A stretch of DNA of 64,000 nt from Anaerotignum neopropionicum (GCF_001571775.1 NZ_LRVM01000010.1:1-64000); one strand, 5' to 3'. Positions 1 through 9,023 are shown, numbered from the stretch's first letter. Translations and numbers: made by a program. The notes: generated by a model from the sequence alone, not told the origin.

Positions 1-143
1 CATTTATCAAGGAGGGAGCCTGAAATATCATATTCACGTATGATATCGCATTTTCTCTTACCGCTTCGGGAGAGATCAACAATTTGTTGTTTGAATTCGG
101 ACGTAAATGTACGACGATTTTTGAGTTCATTGTTTTGAGACAT
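1..143 (-). CDS. IS3-family transposase OrfA, N-terminal part (runs off the window edge)
   Basis: The minus-strand frame starts at ATG 143 and reads RRTFTSEFKQQIVDLSRSG then KRKCDIIREYDISGSLLDKW, the helix-turn-helix N-terminus typical of IS3-family (IS150-like) OrfA proteins. OrfA binds the element ends and is fused by frameshifting to the OrfB integrase to make the active transposase. The frame is still open at position 1, so the element continues outside the window. Just upstream (about 180-200) is an AT-rich stretch ending in ATTCTGTCTAG that is probably the element's terminal repeat. Confidence 0.85.
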   Translation of the reverse strand, partial: MSQNNELKNRRTFTSEFKQQIVDLSRSGKRKCDIIREYDISGSLLDK

Positions 144-179
144 AGGGCATCATCCTTTCTTCATTAAGAATATCATATA

Positions 180-205
180 TGCCCTTAAAAATTCTGTCTA
201 GTTAA
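180..205. mobile_element. Probable terminal inverted repeat of the IS3-family element
   Basis: TGCCCTTAAAAATTCTGTC lies 37 bp upstream of the OrfA start, where an IS150-group element would end. The other end is outside the window, so the exact terminus and any target duplication cannot be fixed. Confidence 0.4.
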
Positions 206-783
206 TTATAGCCGATCCAGCTACTTTGATACTAGTTCTGTTTGTTTTATCTTTATATAAGTTTGCATTTCTTATAAGTCTAGGGTTAGGCGTATCAGGT
301 GGGTTAATTTTTATGCAAAGAGTTTGCTGTAAGAATATTTGTTTGCAGTTAATTTCTTAAAGTACTTTATTAACTTATGTCAATATCGTGGGCACAGAAA
401 ATGAAACTTTTACGCAATATGTTCTGTAGTCTGTTGAACTATCTCTGGGGTGATATGATTAAAGAAGCATCAGAATTCGAATATGGAATGATGCAAGCTA
501 CGATTGATACGCTTTGACTTGTAACCATTGCGGTAATCACCTCTGTCAGAGTGTTCTGACTTTTCATAGCTAAGATGGTCTTGATTGTGTAAAGAAAAGT
601 CTGTACATACTAATCTTCTATGATAAGAACTGGTCTGAGGTCTGAGGGCTTAGGTATAAGCCTTCAGACCTTGTTTTATGGAGTCTGTGAAAGTTTTTTT
701 GTAAACTAAAGGGTATGTGAAACAAAGTCTGTAAATTAAGTATTAAACTAAAAGCCTTCTATGATAAAATAAAAAATCATAGG
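206..783. other. Degenerate intergenic region
   Basis: No intact gene is visible. A plus-strand open stretch at about 201-358 encodes a hydrophobic peptide (LILVLFVLSLYKFAFLI) that could be the tail of a membrane protein cut by the neighbouring IS3 element, but I cannot assign a family. AAAGTCTGTACAT near 596 and AAAGTCTGTAAAT near 725 resemble the inverse of TTTACACAGACTTT near 1447, suggesting old IS ends. Confidence 0.3.
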
Positions 784-1150
784 TCAAGCTTGCCTTTGGT
801 GAAATTTTAGTTGCTGTTGTATCATTAAATACAAGGCTGATAATATATTCTTAATATTTGTTTTTGCCCAGTCACTTACTTGGCTATAGTCCGTGTAACT
901 TTCACATCTGCTATCATCACTTCCTATAAGCTTCGTAATCTTCATGGCTCTTGGGTACATAACCATGGCTTCTTCCCTTGCAATCTGGTTATCTCCTCTA
1001 AATGTTCTGGTATATGTACCTTTCCCTGCCAAAACCTCTGCAAGTATTTCTTTGACGCTTTCATCCTGTTCCTGCACAATTACCATTTCTCCATCCACAT
1101 TGGTATAGCCAAAGGGTGGATAGGCAGCAACACGCAGTTTTTTTATTTTT
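784..1150 (-). pseudogene. SLH-domain surface protein remnant
   Basis: The minus strand encodes YTNVDGEMVIVQEQDESVKE and further down FRGDNQIAREEAMVMYPRAM followed by YTDYSQVSDWAKTNI. These are hallmarks of S-layer homology domains, which anchor proteins to pyruvylated wall polymers. The only formal start is a GTG inside the domain (1098), with no signal peptide or ribosome binding site, and the frame is already coding upstream of it. It is therefore an internal piece of a once larger exported protein. A second SLH fragment lies at 51500-51692 and an intact SLH protein at 58752-63953. Confidence 0.65.
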
Positions 1151-1802
1151 TCATTTTATTACTTTTAGGAGGTTTTATTACTCTCTCACCTCCTCGTTCT
1201 GTTTGTTAATATTACCTCTGAAGTGGCACTATATCAAGGTTTTAGGGCAATAATTCAACCAAGGAAGGAGAGAATGATTTCTATTTAGTGCTGTAATTTT
1301 GTGAAATTTATGATAAGAACACTATGTATAAGACTGCCAGATGGAAGTTTTTCTTAACCAACCCGAAAACAGTTTGTAATACAAACAGGGCAAGAACCAC
1401 AGAAAAATGGCCTTACCCATAAATAACTATCAATTTTTTATGTCAGTTTACACAGACTTTGAAAAGGGTTCTAATTTTTCACAACAAGGCTGATATAGCA
1501 CCATGTATGGTCTTAGACACTTCACTCTTTGTCCTCACCTTTTAATTGCCTCGTACTTAGTATATTTTGTTTTCTTATAACATATCAACAACATTATAAA
1601 CTGAACGCCAATCGAGTTACCACATGGCATACTGTCATACACCGTAAGCTTTATATGGCTAAAGGTAGAGAAGCTTTTTACGAAAGTACCGAATTTAAAA
1701 CTTACAAACCTTGGTTTCAATTACGAGCGAACCCATCACAAAAATATTAGCGAATGAAAAACTGTGGCAAATCTCTTTGCTGACAGTGCTACTGTTTAGG
1801 TA
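1151..1802. other. Intergenic region, no gene recognised
   Basis: Short open frames occur on both strands at 1529-1750 but overlap each other, lack ribosome binding sites and resemble no family I know. TTTACACAGACTTT near 1447 looks like an IS256-type terminal repeat, inverse to the AAAGTCTGT copies at 596 and 725. This may be a collapsed insertion bracketing the SLH remnant. Confidence 0.3.
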
Positions 1803-3599
1803 TCAGTATTTTTCATAAGGATTTGATTTAGATAGAGAAGTATAGGGTTCCTGACTATGATTTTTTATATTTGTCCTGTCACCCCCCGACATATGAAAGC
1901 TTTCATTCTCTTTACACAACTTAAACTTTCCTATCTCCTCTTGTAAAATCTGTGCTTGCGCTGCAAGTTCTTCACTGGCGGCAGAGCTTTCCTCTGAGGT
2001 TGCAGCGTTGGTTTGCACTACTGTAGACACCTGCAAAAGTCCCTGATTAATTTGTTCAATAGCTGATGCCTGTTCCGTGGATGATGCTTCGATTTCCCCA
2101 ATTGATTTTACAACCATACTGGCTTTTTCCGCCACCGTAGCCAAAATCTTGCGTGTCTGTTCGGCAAGCTGTTCCCCCTCAGAAACGGTCTCCACAGATT
2201 TCTGGATTAAGTCTGAAGTTTGCTTTGCTGCCTCAGCAGATTTTGCCGCAAGATTACGAACTTCCTCTGCCACCACCGCAAAGCCCTTTCCTGCATCTCC
2301 GGCACGAGCGGCCTCTACTGCGGCATTAAGCGCAAGAATATTTGTTTGGAAGGCGATATCTTCCACAAGTTTGGTAATCTTTGAAATTTCCTGAGAGGAC
2401 TGTCCGATTTCCCGCATGGCGTTATTCAGCCTATCCATATACTCGTTGCTGACTGTTACGCCTTGCCCAGCCTGCTCTACATATTCCCCTGCTTTTAGCA
2501 CACTGTCGGCATTTCGTACCGCCTGCTCAGAAATACTGACAGCTGAGGCCGTTAATTCCTCAACAGTCGCTGCCTGCTCAGTAGCACCAGAGGATAATGC
2601 CTGTGCACCGTCAGAAACCTGCCCAGCGCCAACGCCGACCTGCTCTGCGGTTAATGATACCGATGAAATTAGAACATGTAGTTTTTTTACAAGATTCTCA
2701 AGGGCTTTGGCCATAACATCTTTATCAGAGCGGATAATTACAGTTGTAGTCAAATCTCCTGTTGCAATGATTTCCGCCGTTTTGCTAAGAGTAACAGTTT
2801 CTTCAATCAGTTTGTTGAAAGCAAGGGCGACCTTGCCTATTTCGTCCTTTCGATATTTCACTTTTTTGTCTTCTTCTGTTAGTAAACCATAGATGTCAAC
2901 ATCCCCAATCGCAAGATACTCGGATACCATAGCAAGCATCTGCATTGGCTTGCTGATGATTCCGGATATGTACATGCTCAAGAAAAGTGCAATGATAAGG
3001 GATATCGCAATTACAGCAAGCATAATAAATACTTCAATCCATGCCACCTTCTTACTACTTTCAAGATTATCTTTTGCAATTGTATGGTTATATTCCGTTA
3101 TGGATTCAAAAGCATCTGTTGTATTCTGTGCAGTAGACGCTGCCCCTTTTATTAAAGATAGTATGTTTTCCTTTGATTCTCCTGAATGGGAAGCATTCAC
3201 AATTTCATCAGCTACTTTTTTATAAGCTTCGAAAGCCGTTTTGGTTGAGTCATAATTCTGCTGATCTTGACTGCTCGAAATTGTTGTTGTGTAGTTATCC
3301 AACTGTGTCTGAACGAGATCCATTGAATCAGAAATTTCTTGCAAGTATTTTTCTTTATCTGTATCGTAGTTGATATATAAATAAAGGATAGAGTTTCTGA
3401 GTTCTTTCATATGATTTTCTGCTTCTGAAGAATATTCTATTCCCTTTGTGCAATCATCATATGTCTTTTGCTGGCTGTTAATCATGCTGATCATACTGAT
3501 AATGCCAACAACGCCAATTATCACACCCATAAACGCTGTAAACAAAAATCCCACTTGTAACTTTTTGGATATTTTTTGATTTTCAAACCACTGTTTCAT
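1803..3599 (-). CDS. Methyl-accepting chemotaxis protein
   Basis: A 598-residue transmembrane chemoreceptor that passes ligand signals to the CheA-CheW kinase complex at the inner face of the membrane. Order of parts: TM1 at about residues 15-37; a four-helix-bundle type extracellular domain to about 185; TM2 at about 186-210; a HAMP linker; then a cytoplasmic signalling domain. The strongly conserved hairpin tip is visible ([18 protein letters not shown], then [20 protein letters not shown]). No C-terminal CheR-tethering pentapeptide is seen. The ligand cannot be inferred. A dead cheW lies 400 bp upstream on the same strand, so this receptor must use a coupling protein encoded elsewhere. Confidence 0.95.
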   Translation of the reverse strand: MKQWFENQKISKKLQVGFLFTAFMGVIIGVVGIISMISMINSQQKTYDDCTKGIEYSSEAENHMKELRNSILYLYINYDTDKEKYLQEISDSMDLVQTQLDNYTTTISSSQDQQNYDSTKTAFEAYKKVADEIVNASHSGESKENILSLIKGAASTAQNTTDAFESITEYNHTIAKDNLESSKKVAWIEVFIMLAVIAISLIIALFLSMYISGIISKPMQMLAMVSEYLAIGDVDIYGLLTEEDKKVKYRKDEIGKVALAFNKLIEETVTLSKTAEIIATGDLTTTVIIRSDKDVMAKALENLVKKLHVLISSVSLTAEQVGVGAGQVSDGAQALSSGATEQAATVEELTASAVSISEQAVRNADSVLKAGEYVEQAGQGVTVSNEYMDRLNNAMREIGQSSQEISKITKLVEDIAFQTNILALNAAVEAARAGDAGKGFAVVAEEVRNLAAKSAEAAKQTSDLIQKSVETVSEGEQLAEQTRKILATVAEKASMVVKSIGEIEASSTEQASAIEQINQGLLQVSTVVQTNAATSEESSAASEELAAQAQILQEEIGKFKLCKENESFHMSGGDRTNIKNHSQEPYTSLSKSNPYEKY

Positions 3600-4005
3600 T
3601 TTTATATACCTTCTTTCTTTTAAAACAGAACAACTATTGCCTGTTCATCTTTTATAATGGAATTGTTTTAGTAAGACAGAACCCAATGTCCTTACAATAT
3701 TTAAACATTTCAACACTTTTGTTACTTTAAAAATTGTAGCTTAAGATGCCTTGGTTTCCGCGAAAATAAATGATTGGGCTCTTTATTTTACGAAATGGCA
3801 GTTTGCATAGGAGCAAACCTACTCGTTGCCTTTTTTTGCTCCTACTATAACGTTTTGTTAATTTTAATGAAGTCTATAACAACTGTAAAACTTATCCAGC
3901 TAATGTAACTCCTGCTGTTGTTACATTTAAATCAAAAATATTATTCGGGCAGGTTATAAGCTCAATTGCCGCACTTTATGCATATTACTCCAAATTGTTT
4001 ATCAT
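3600..4005. other. Intergenic region, no gene recognised
   Basis: About 400 bp between the chemoreceptor start and the cheW pseudogene. No coding pattern is recognised on either strand. It presumably holds the chemoreceptor promoter, but no clear consensus was found. Confidence 0.4.
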
Positions 4006-4479
4006 TTATTCAGATAATAATTTAGCGCTGTCTATGAGAAAAACAACCTCACTTTCTAACTTTGCAATATCAGAAAGGTAATTTTACTTATTTACCCCTT
4101 TGTTTAGGTGGTTGAGCAATGCTTTTTCCATAATCGCTATTACAGCATCTACCTCATCTACAATTAACCCAACCTCTTTGTCCTGTATTAACACAACAAC
4201 AAAACAGGTTCAACCATCGTAGGCTTTTTCTTTTTTCCCTAGCCTTAAACGAATGTCAATAACAGGAATAATACTTCCTCTTAAATTGATAACCCCTTTC
4301 ATGTAATTGATAGAATCCGGAATCTCTGTAATCTTCTGCAATCATACAATTTGCACTACATTAAATATTGGAATCGCTATTATTTGTTTATCAATAAAGA
4401 ATGTCAGATATTTACCTTCCATATCCGAATCCAGTTGTTTCATTTAAGGCTCTTTCTCAATACACACAGTATTTTTCAT
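4006..4479 (-). pseudogene. cheW: cheW coupling-protein pseudogene with four in-frame stops
   Basis: Reading one minus-strand frame for 158 codons gives CheW from end to end: GKYLTFFIDKQIIAIPIFNV, ITEIPDSINYMKGVINLRGS, IIPVIDIRLRLGKK, LIQDKEVGLIVDEVDAVI, then YLSDIAKLESEVVFLID. CheW links chemoreceptors to the CheA kinase. The frame never shifts but is broken by TAA after codon 11, TGA in the first third, TGA near the middle (after AYDG), and TAA after VNK. A ribosome binding site (AAAAGGAGG) still precedes ATG 4479. Pure nonsense decay without indels is unusual next to the frameshifted remnants elsewhere in the window. Confidence 0.85.
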
Positions 4480-5327
4480 TTTTTCCTCCTTTTCATTTAT
4501 AAATTTTTCGAATAATTATACAATATTGTTATAAACTTCCACAATCATAAACTAATACTATTTCTTTTTCAACTCGGAAACTAAAAATTTTGTTGTTTAT
4601 TGTTTTTTTTGCTTTGATTTGAAATTTTTTATTTATTCTTTTAATTTATAGGATTTAAAATTGCTTGTAGTTGAATCATCTATTTCCTTTGTTTTTTCTA
4701 AAATTTCTTCGATAATTTATACCTTCTTCAACATCTAAAATAATATTTTGAGACTAATCTTGCATTTCACTTCTTGTTTCTACTCCTTCAAAATTTGCTT
4801 GTTTTAGCTCTTTTAATTTAAAATAGCTTCTTCAGTATTACTCATTTGATTTATATCATCTTTTGTAATACTTGAAACTACACTTAAAACTTCTTGTGCC
4901 GAATTTGCAAGCTTCTGGGCCAAATTTGCAAGCTTCTGGGCCGGAAATATATCCTAAAATTTTGCATTTAAACATCTTCAGTTGCTTGATTCCCCTCTGC
5001 TGTTCCATTGCATTCCACGTTTTCACTTGGTTCACTTTCACCGCATGTCCTAAAACCGGAAATAACAACAGCGTAGAGAAGCCAAGGTACATTACTAAAT
5101 TTATTCTAAAAAAATGATGCTAAATATAGTTACGATGGGTTAGCCAATATAAATATTCTAAAGGCGATAGTTGATCGTTATTAACTGGCATAAAGTAGTA
5201 TCTCTTGCTCATTTTCTCAACAAAATTATTGACGTATGTTTTTTCTCCAGCATTTAAGCCGGATATAAAAGAAATTTCTCATAAGCTAATATGCGTTTGA
5301 AAAAAATCAAAAATTTCAAATATTTTA
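4480..5327. other. Degraded region with a short tandem repeat and protein fragments
   Basis: No intact gene. On the minus strand about 4810-4945 reads AQKLANLAQKLANSAQEVL followed by VVSSITKDDINQMSNTEE, a coiled-coil-like piece that could be the end of a chemoreceptor; many stops follow. About 5120-5285 (minus) is open and reads AGEKTYVNNFVEKMSKRYYF then LSPLEYLYWLTHRNYI, which I cannot assign. Confidence 0.35.
4901..4942. repeat. 21-bp direct tandem repeat, two copies
   Basis: The unit AATTTGCAAGCTTCTGGGCC (plus one leading base) occurs at 4901-4921 and 4922-4942 with a single mismatch at the first base. In the minus frame each unit encodes the seven residues AQKLAN plus S or L, so it looks like a heptad duplication within a coiled coil. 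Confidence 0.85.
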
Positions 5328-5380
5328 TTGACATATGCCCATAATAGCCTTATTATATTAATGAGCATATGCCAATAATA
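5328..5380 (+). promoter_or_regulatory. Promoter with two CATATGC operator-like sites ahead of the NifX-like gene
   Basis: TTGACA (5328-5333), 17 bp, TATTAT (5351-5356) is a good housekeeping promoter. ACATATGCCCATAAT (5331-5345) overlaps the -35 end and spacer, and GCATATGCCAATAAT (5365-5379) lies at the expected transcription start. The same motif recurs at 7300. The shared string is ATATGC, one variable base pair, ATAAT. Placement over -35 and +1 fits a repressor; the DUF134 protein at 8.5 kb is the local candidate. Confidence 0.6.
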
Positions 5381-5512
5381 AATAATTCAATGACATTAGG
5401 GAAAAATGCAAACTTAAAATTGTAAATTAAAATAATGAAAACTCTTATGCATTAGCAACACATTAAATAATTTCTTAAACCAAAAATTTATTGTAAAAAG
5501 GAGGAATCTATA

Positions 5513-5860
5513 TTGAAAATAGCCATAGCAGTTGAACAGAAAACAGTATCGGCGCATTTCGGAAAATGTCCAGAATTTTTAATCGCAGATATAAAGGGCG
5601 GAAAATTAATTCAATCAGAAACACTCCTCATCCCCAAACATTCACCTGGGTCTGTTCCTGAGCTATTGCATTCTAAAAAGATTCAAAGAATACTCTGCGG
5701 TGGCATGGGAACAACGGCAGCCGCTTTCTTTCACACTTATGGAATACAAGTAATTACCGGCGTTACAGGAGATGTAAATCAGGCCCTAAATGCCTTTATG
5801 AATGGAACACTTTTGGCAAATGGCCCAAGCTTTTGTACTCCAGGCAGCAAAGGCTGTTAA
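5513..5860 (+). CDS. NifX/NifB-type dinitrogenase iron-molybdenum cofactor family protein
   Basis: 115 residues with the compact fold of the NifX/NafY/NifB C-terminal family, which bind iron-sulfur-molybdenum clusters or precursors. The N-terminus reads MKIAIAVEQKTVSAHFGKCP and is followed by CGGMGTTAAAFFHTYGIQVI and DVNQALNAFMNGTL, the usual family landmarks. The start is a TTG at 5513 preceded by AAAGGAGG. No nitrogenase structural genes are present, so the role is probably handling or scaffolding a metal cluster for something else. It is first in a run with two DUF5320 proteins, with CGGC and DUF134 genes further on, a combination recurrent in anaerobes. Confidence 0.85.
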   Translation: MKIAIAVEQKTVSAHFGKCPEFLIADIKGGKLIQSETLLIPKHSPGSVPELLHSKKIQRILCGGMGTTAAAFFHTYGIQVITGVTGDVNQALNAFMNGTLLANGPSFCTPGSKGC

Positions 5861-5909
5861 GATGAAACACACTCATATACAGTATAAAAAACTCTACGGA
5901 GGGTTCGCT

Positions 5910-6134
5910 ATGGCAAATAAAGATCAAACAGGCCCTTTTGGAAAAGGACCACTGACAGGGCGAGGAATGGGTGTTTGTCAAGGCTTTCCAATGCCTCGCT
6001 TCGCCAAAACAAGAATGGGCCATGCCATGGGATTTGGGCAAAGACAAGGCTATCGGCATAGGTTTTATCTTGCAGGGTTACTGCCGGGATGTGCTTACTT
6101 GACTTATCGGTTATTCAACCGTAAAAAACACTAA
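5910..6134 (+). CDS. DUF5320 family small protein
   Basis: 74 residues starting at ATG 5910 after GGAGG (5899-5903). The N-terminus, TGPFGKGPLTGRGMGVCQGF, is the Gly-rich DUF5320 signature that usually reads DGTGPxGxGPxTGRGxGxC. The C-terminal part holds a hydrophobic stretch, FYLAGLLPGCAYLTYRLF, that may be one membrane helix. The in-frame ATG at 5802 would overlap the NifX-like gene and lacks a ribosome binding site, so I reject it. Function is unknown; genes of this family sit beside NifX-like and DUF134 genes. Confidence 0.75.
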   Translation: MANKDQTGPFGKGPLTGRGMGVCQGFPMPRFAKTRMGHAMGFGQRQGYRHRFYLAGLLPGCAYLTYRLFNRKKH

Positions 6135-6163
6135 AAAATATTTTTGAGAAAGGTGGAATTATT

Positions 6164-6484
6164 ATGCCAAGAAGAGATGGAACAGGCCCCATGGGAATGG
6201 GCGCAAAAACAGGAAGAGGTGCAGGCTTTTGCGCCGACCTTGCAACGAAGAAAAATTTAGTGGGCTTTGGCTGCGGCTTTGGGAAAGGGAATGGCAACAG
6301 ACGGATGTTGCATGCAACGGGTTTGCCAAGATGGGCACGCTTTGGAGCCCAAAAAGAAACCGAAGCATTCGCATGGGATGTTGGAGAAAAAGAACTTTTG
6401 AAAAAACAGGCAAATTTATTGGAAAGCCAGCTTAACGAAGTAAATAGGCTGCTTGCAAGCTTTGAAGAACATACCGGAGAATAA
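6164..6484 (+). CDS. DUF5320 domain-containing protein with C-terminal coiled coil
   Basis: 106 residues; ATG 6164 follows AGAAAGGTGG. It begins MPRRDGTGPMGMGAKTGRG, the full DUF5320 signature, and continues with a second Gly/Arg-rich section (GFGCGFGKGNGNRRML). The last 35 residues (ELLKKQANLLESQLNEVNRL) form a clear coiled coil. It is a paralogue of the preceding gene, separated by 29 bp, so the two are co-transcribed. The cysteines and the neighbours suggest metal handling, but no activity is established. Confidence 0.85.
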   Translation: MPRRDGTGPMGMGAKTGRGAGFCADLATKKNLVGFGCGFGKGNGNRRMLHATGLPRWARFGAQKETEAFAWDVGEKELLKKQANLLESQLNEVNRLLASFEEHTGE

Positions 6485-6499
6485 CCTTTTATACGATGA

Positions 6500-6523
6500 A
6501 GGGCAGGCATATTTGCCTGCCTT
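6500..6523 (+). terminator. Hairpin after the DUF5320 gene
   Basis: AGGGCAGGCA (6500-6509), loop TATT, TGCCTGCCTT (6514-6523): an 8-10 bp GC-rich stem just 16 bp past the DUF5320 stop. The following TATTCGCATTTC is only weakly T-rich. Confidence 0.6.
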
Positions 6524-6654
6524 ATTCGCATTTCACCATTCATTCAATAATTAAAATAATACCATATCTGTTGAAAAGTTTTTAACGAATTAAAACAAAA
6601 AATAATTTTAAATAAATGATATAGGCTTTCTTAATCCACCGAAATATCAATTTA

Positions 6655-7246
6655 AAAGGAGATGCGATTATGATAAAGGCGACTTATCAAATGCGGATTG
6701 GGTTTCCGTGAAATTGAATGCAGTGAATGAGGGAATCTGGCACCAAATTGACAGGCCCCACGGCAGATTGAAGCTTGAACGCATTTTAGATGGTATCATT
6801 GACTTCTCAAAATCTTATCAAGGAACTCTTGTTACTGAAACCACGCTTGTTTCAGGAATGAATGATGGCACAGATCATCTTGAAAGCATTGCAAAGCAAA
6901 TTGCAAAAATTAAGCCATAGAAATCTTATATACTGGTACCCACAAGGGCGCCAGCAGAGAGTAACATTTATAGAGCAACCAGCGAAAGTTTGATTGAGCA
7001 GCTGGTATCATTAACAGTATTTCCGGCGTTAATATTGAATGTATTACTGAGAATGATACCGAACAGGTTTTTTTCTTTACGTACAATATTGCAGAAGACC
7101 TATTAAGCATCGCTTCTGTGCATCCCATAAGAGAAAAAATTATTCAGCATTATATCCAAGGGAAGAACGCAGACCTTTCCATTTTAAATGAGCTGTTAGA
7201 ACAAAACAAAATTGCGGAATATATCGATGTGGGCAAAAAATTTTAA
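6655..7246 (+). pseudogene. Radical SAM protein (COG0731-like) remnant
   Basis: Several frames together rebuild the middle and C-terminal half of a COG0731-type radical SAM oxidoreductase: GDLSNADWVSVKLNAVNEG, IDRPHGRLKLERILDGIIDF, TLVTETTLVSGMND, then YILVPTRAPAESNIYRAT, and after a frame change GVNIECITENDTEQVFFFTY and EDLLSIASVHPIREKII. The N-terminal CxxxCxxC cluster segment is missing. There is a TAG at 6918-6920 and a frameshift near 7030. This enzyme would have belonged to the NifX-DUF5320 cluster. Confidence 0.75.
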
Positions 7247-7281
7247 AAAGAATCCTAATGCTACTCATAAAGAATCGTTAG

Positions 7282-7290
7282 CCCCCCCCC
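7282..7290. repeat. Nine-base poly-C tract
   Basis: An uninterrupted run of nine C residues sits directly upstream of the -35 box of the CGGC gene promoter in otherwise AT-rich DNA. Confidence 0.9.
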
Positions 7291-7296
7291 GAATAA

Positions 7297-7325
7297 TTGA
7301 CATATGCTAATAATCCAACTATAAT
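7297..7325 (+). promoter_or_regulatory. Promoter with CATATGC operator-like site ahead of the CGGC gene
   Basis: TTGACA (7297-7302), 17 bp, TATAAT (7320-7325): a consensus promoter. ACATATGCTAATAAT (7300-7314) covers the -35 end and spacer in the same position as the first site at 5331, implying shared regulation of both transcription units. Confidence 0.65.
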
Positions 7326-7361
7326 AATAGTAAATTTTTAGTGATGGAAGGGTGAAATAAT

Positions 7362-7694
7362 ATGAAAGTAGGAATCATTCGATGTATGCAAACTGAAGAT
7401 ATGTGTCCCGGCACATCAGATTTTAAAGTAATGAAAGAAAAGAAAGGTGCCTTTGCAGGAATCGAAGAAGAAATTGAATTAATAGGCTTTAGTTCCTGCG
7501 GAGGCTGTCCAGGGAAAAAAGCGATAACAAGAGCAGAGGAAATGGTAAAAAGAGGTGCGAATACCATAGCTTTGGCTTCCTGTATAACCAAAGGCGCCCC
7601 TATAGGCTTTGTCTGTCCCCATGCAGAGGCTATGAAAAAAGCAATTTCCACAAAAATAGGGGCAGATATTAAAATCTTAGATTATACCCATTAA
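7362..7694 (+). CDS. CGGC domain-containing protein
   Basis: 110 residues, complete for this small family. The name-giving CGGC motif is at about residues 46-49 (GFSSCGGCPGKKAITRAEEM), with further cysteines near the N-terminus (IIRCMQTEDMCPGTSDF), the middle (ALASCI) and the C-terminus (IGFVCPHAEAMKKAI). The pattern suggests a small cytoplasmic metal- or cluster-binding protein; no reaction is known. ATG 7362 follows GAAGGGTG. It has its own promoter carrying the same operator-like site as the NifX-like gene, so the two units are probably co-regulated. Confidence 0.85.
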   Translation: MKVGIIRCMQTEDMCPGTSDFKVMKEKKGAFAGIEEEIELIGFSSCGGCPGKKAITRAEEMVKRGANTIALASCITKGAPIGFVCPHAEAMKKAISTKIGADIKILDYTH

Positions 7695-7699
7695 TAAAG

Positions 7700-8470
7700 G
7701 TGTTACTATAGAAATTTTTCTTGCTTGCCTTCTGTGTATACTCAAGCAGATACTTGAAGCTGCCAGAATGGCTACTAACGATATAACTATACAGGATAAA
7801 ATATTGATTGAAATGACAGGTATCCTTTCAAATTATAAAAACTACTGTAGTTCGCCAGATTTGGCATCGGTTATGCATCAAATTGTAAATATACCCATTT
7901 TTAAAATCCTTTTTGGAACAGAAAAATAACAGCTTATATTGGGCATTGAAAATCGTCCAACGGGAAATAACATTGATTCAGACATTTACAATAACATTGT
8001 TATTGAGAGTTGTAAAAAATCCGAGTTTGAAAAGGACTCTTGTTTTTGTGATATTGCTGGCTTTGAAGAGAAGCTTAAAAAAGCAAAACCTTTACTCATC
8101 CTCGGTAATAGTTCTGGAGAAACAGTGTTTGATAGAATTTTGGCAGAGCATCTTTCTCTGTATAATATAAAATACTATACGCCGTAAGAAGCCACCGATT
8201 ATCGACGATGCCACCTTAAAAGAGGCCTACGAATTGGGTTTTATGGCTGCACCACAATCCTTCCCTTGTGGTCTGATTCACCAAAGATAATTCTTGAAAT
8301 TTGCAACACTTATTTTTTAGATTTATTTTTGAAGCGGACCTGATCATTAGTAAAGGATAGGGAAATTACGGGGCCCTTTCCCATTGCATTCGATATTTTT
8401 TCTTCTGAAAGCAAAATGCACAGTCATTGCAAAAAAACTTGGTGCTGCTCTAAATGAATATGTTTTATAG
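7700..8470 (+). pseudogene. DUF89 / ARMT1-like phosphatase pseudogene
   Basis: Pieces in several plus frames follow DUF89 in order: the N-terminal CLLCILKQILEAARMATND and ASVMHQIVN, then AKPLLILGNSSGETVFDRIL, then PPIIDDATLKEAYELGFMA, ADLIISKG followed by a stop, and the C-terminal LLKAKCTVIAKKLGAALNEY ending at TAG 8470. DUF89 proteins are metal-dependent phosphatases of the damage-control type and often neighbour DUF134/NifX genes. At least one premature stop (TAA near 7927) and several frameshifts make it non-functional. Confidence 0.8.
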
Positions 8471-8499
8471 GAAAATTAATTGAAATGGAGTTGAATGTT

Positions 8500-8976
8500 T
8501 TGGCAAGACCAACGAAATGGCGAATCATAGAAAATGCGCCTGCTATACCCTTCTTTGTGCCTTCTGAACAAGGTATCCCTGAAGTACCTAGTAATATTCT
8601 ATTAATTGAAGAACTGGAAGCCCTACGCTTTAAGGATTTAGAAGGCCTCGAACAAGAAGAAGGTGCGGAAAAAATGCAGGTTTCACGGGCAACATTTCAG
8701 CGTATTCTGCTTTCCGCAAGGAAAAAGGTTGCAGATAGCCTTGTGAACGGTAAAGTGATTCATATCGATGGAGGTAACTATACTTATCATATCTGCGCCG
8801 TGAAATGCTTGGACTGTGGCAGAGAATGGAGGGAAAGCTATGAAAACCTTATGGCAATCAAAAACGAAGGATATTCCTGCCCCGACTGCGGCTCCTCTAA
8901 TGTGATATGCGAACAAAACTGTAAAGGAAGGTCGCGCCATAGAAATTGCCGCCATCATGGCAGAAACCATATATAA
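8500..8976 (+). CDS. DUF134 family DNA-binding protein with zinc ribbon
   Basis: About 158 residues. The N-terminal DUF134 part (ARPTKWRIIENAPAIPFFVP, then LLIEELEALRFKDLEGLEQE) leads into a sigma-like helix-turn-helix, GAEKMQVSRATFQRILLSAR. The C-terminus carries a zinc ribbon with two CxxC pairs (KCLDCGREW and SCPDCGSSN) and a basic His/Cys tail. I prefer TTG 8500 as the start because GGAG (8487-8490) is 9 bp upstream; ATG 8485 overlaps that site. It is probably the transcription factor of this cluster and the candidate reader of the CATATGC motifs at 5331, 5365 and 7300; this is inference from position. Confidence 0.85.
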   Translation: MARPTKWRIIENAPAIPFFVPSEQGIPEVPSNILLIEELEALRFKDLEGLEQEEGAEKMQVSRATFQRILLSARKKVADSLVNGKVIHIDGGNYTYHICAVKCLDCGREWRESYENLMAIKNEGYSCPDCGSSNVICEQNCKGRSRHRNCRHHGRNHI

Positions 8977-9023
8977 TTTTAACATAGACTTAAGATTCAA
9001 TCAAAACCAAAAAGTTGATAAAC

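Noticed and set aside
2077-3373. Several plus-strand open frames opposite the chemoreceptor
   Set aside because: They are antisense shadows of a strongly conserved gene, with Ala/Ser-rich composition and no ribosome binding sites.
4006-4479. A recoded genetic code or selenocysteine to explain the cheW stops
   Set aside because: Both TAA and TGA are involved, both end intact genes elsewhere in the window, and no SECIS-like structure or conserved Sec position is expected in CheW.
5796-6543. Minus-strand frames over the NifX/DUF5320 genes
   Set aside because: They mirror the Gly-rich DUF5320 sequence; the plus-strand readings have family signatures and GGAGG sites.
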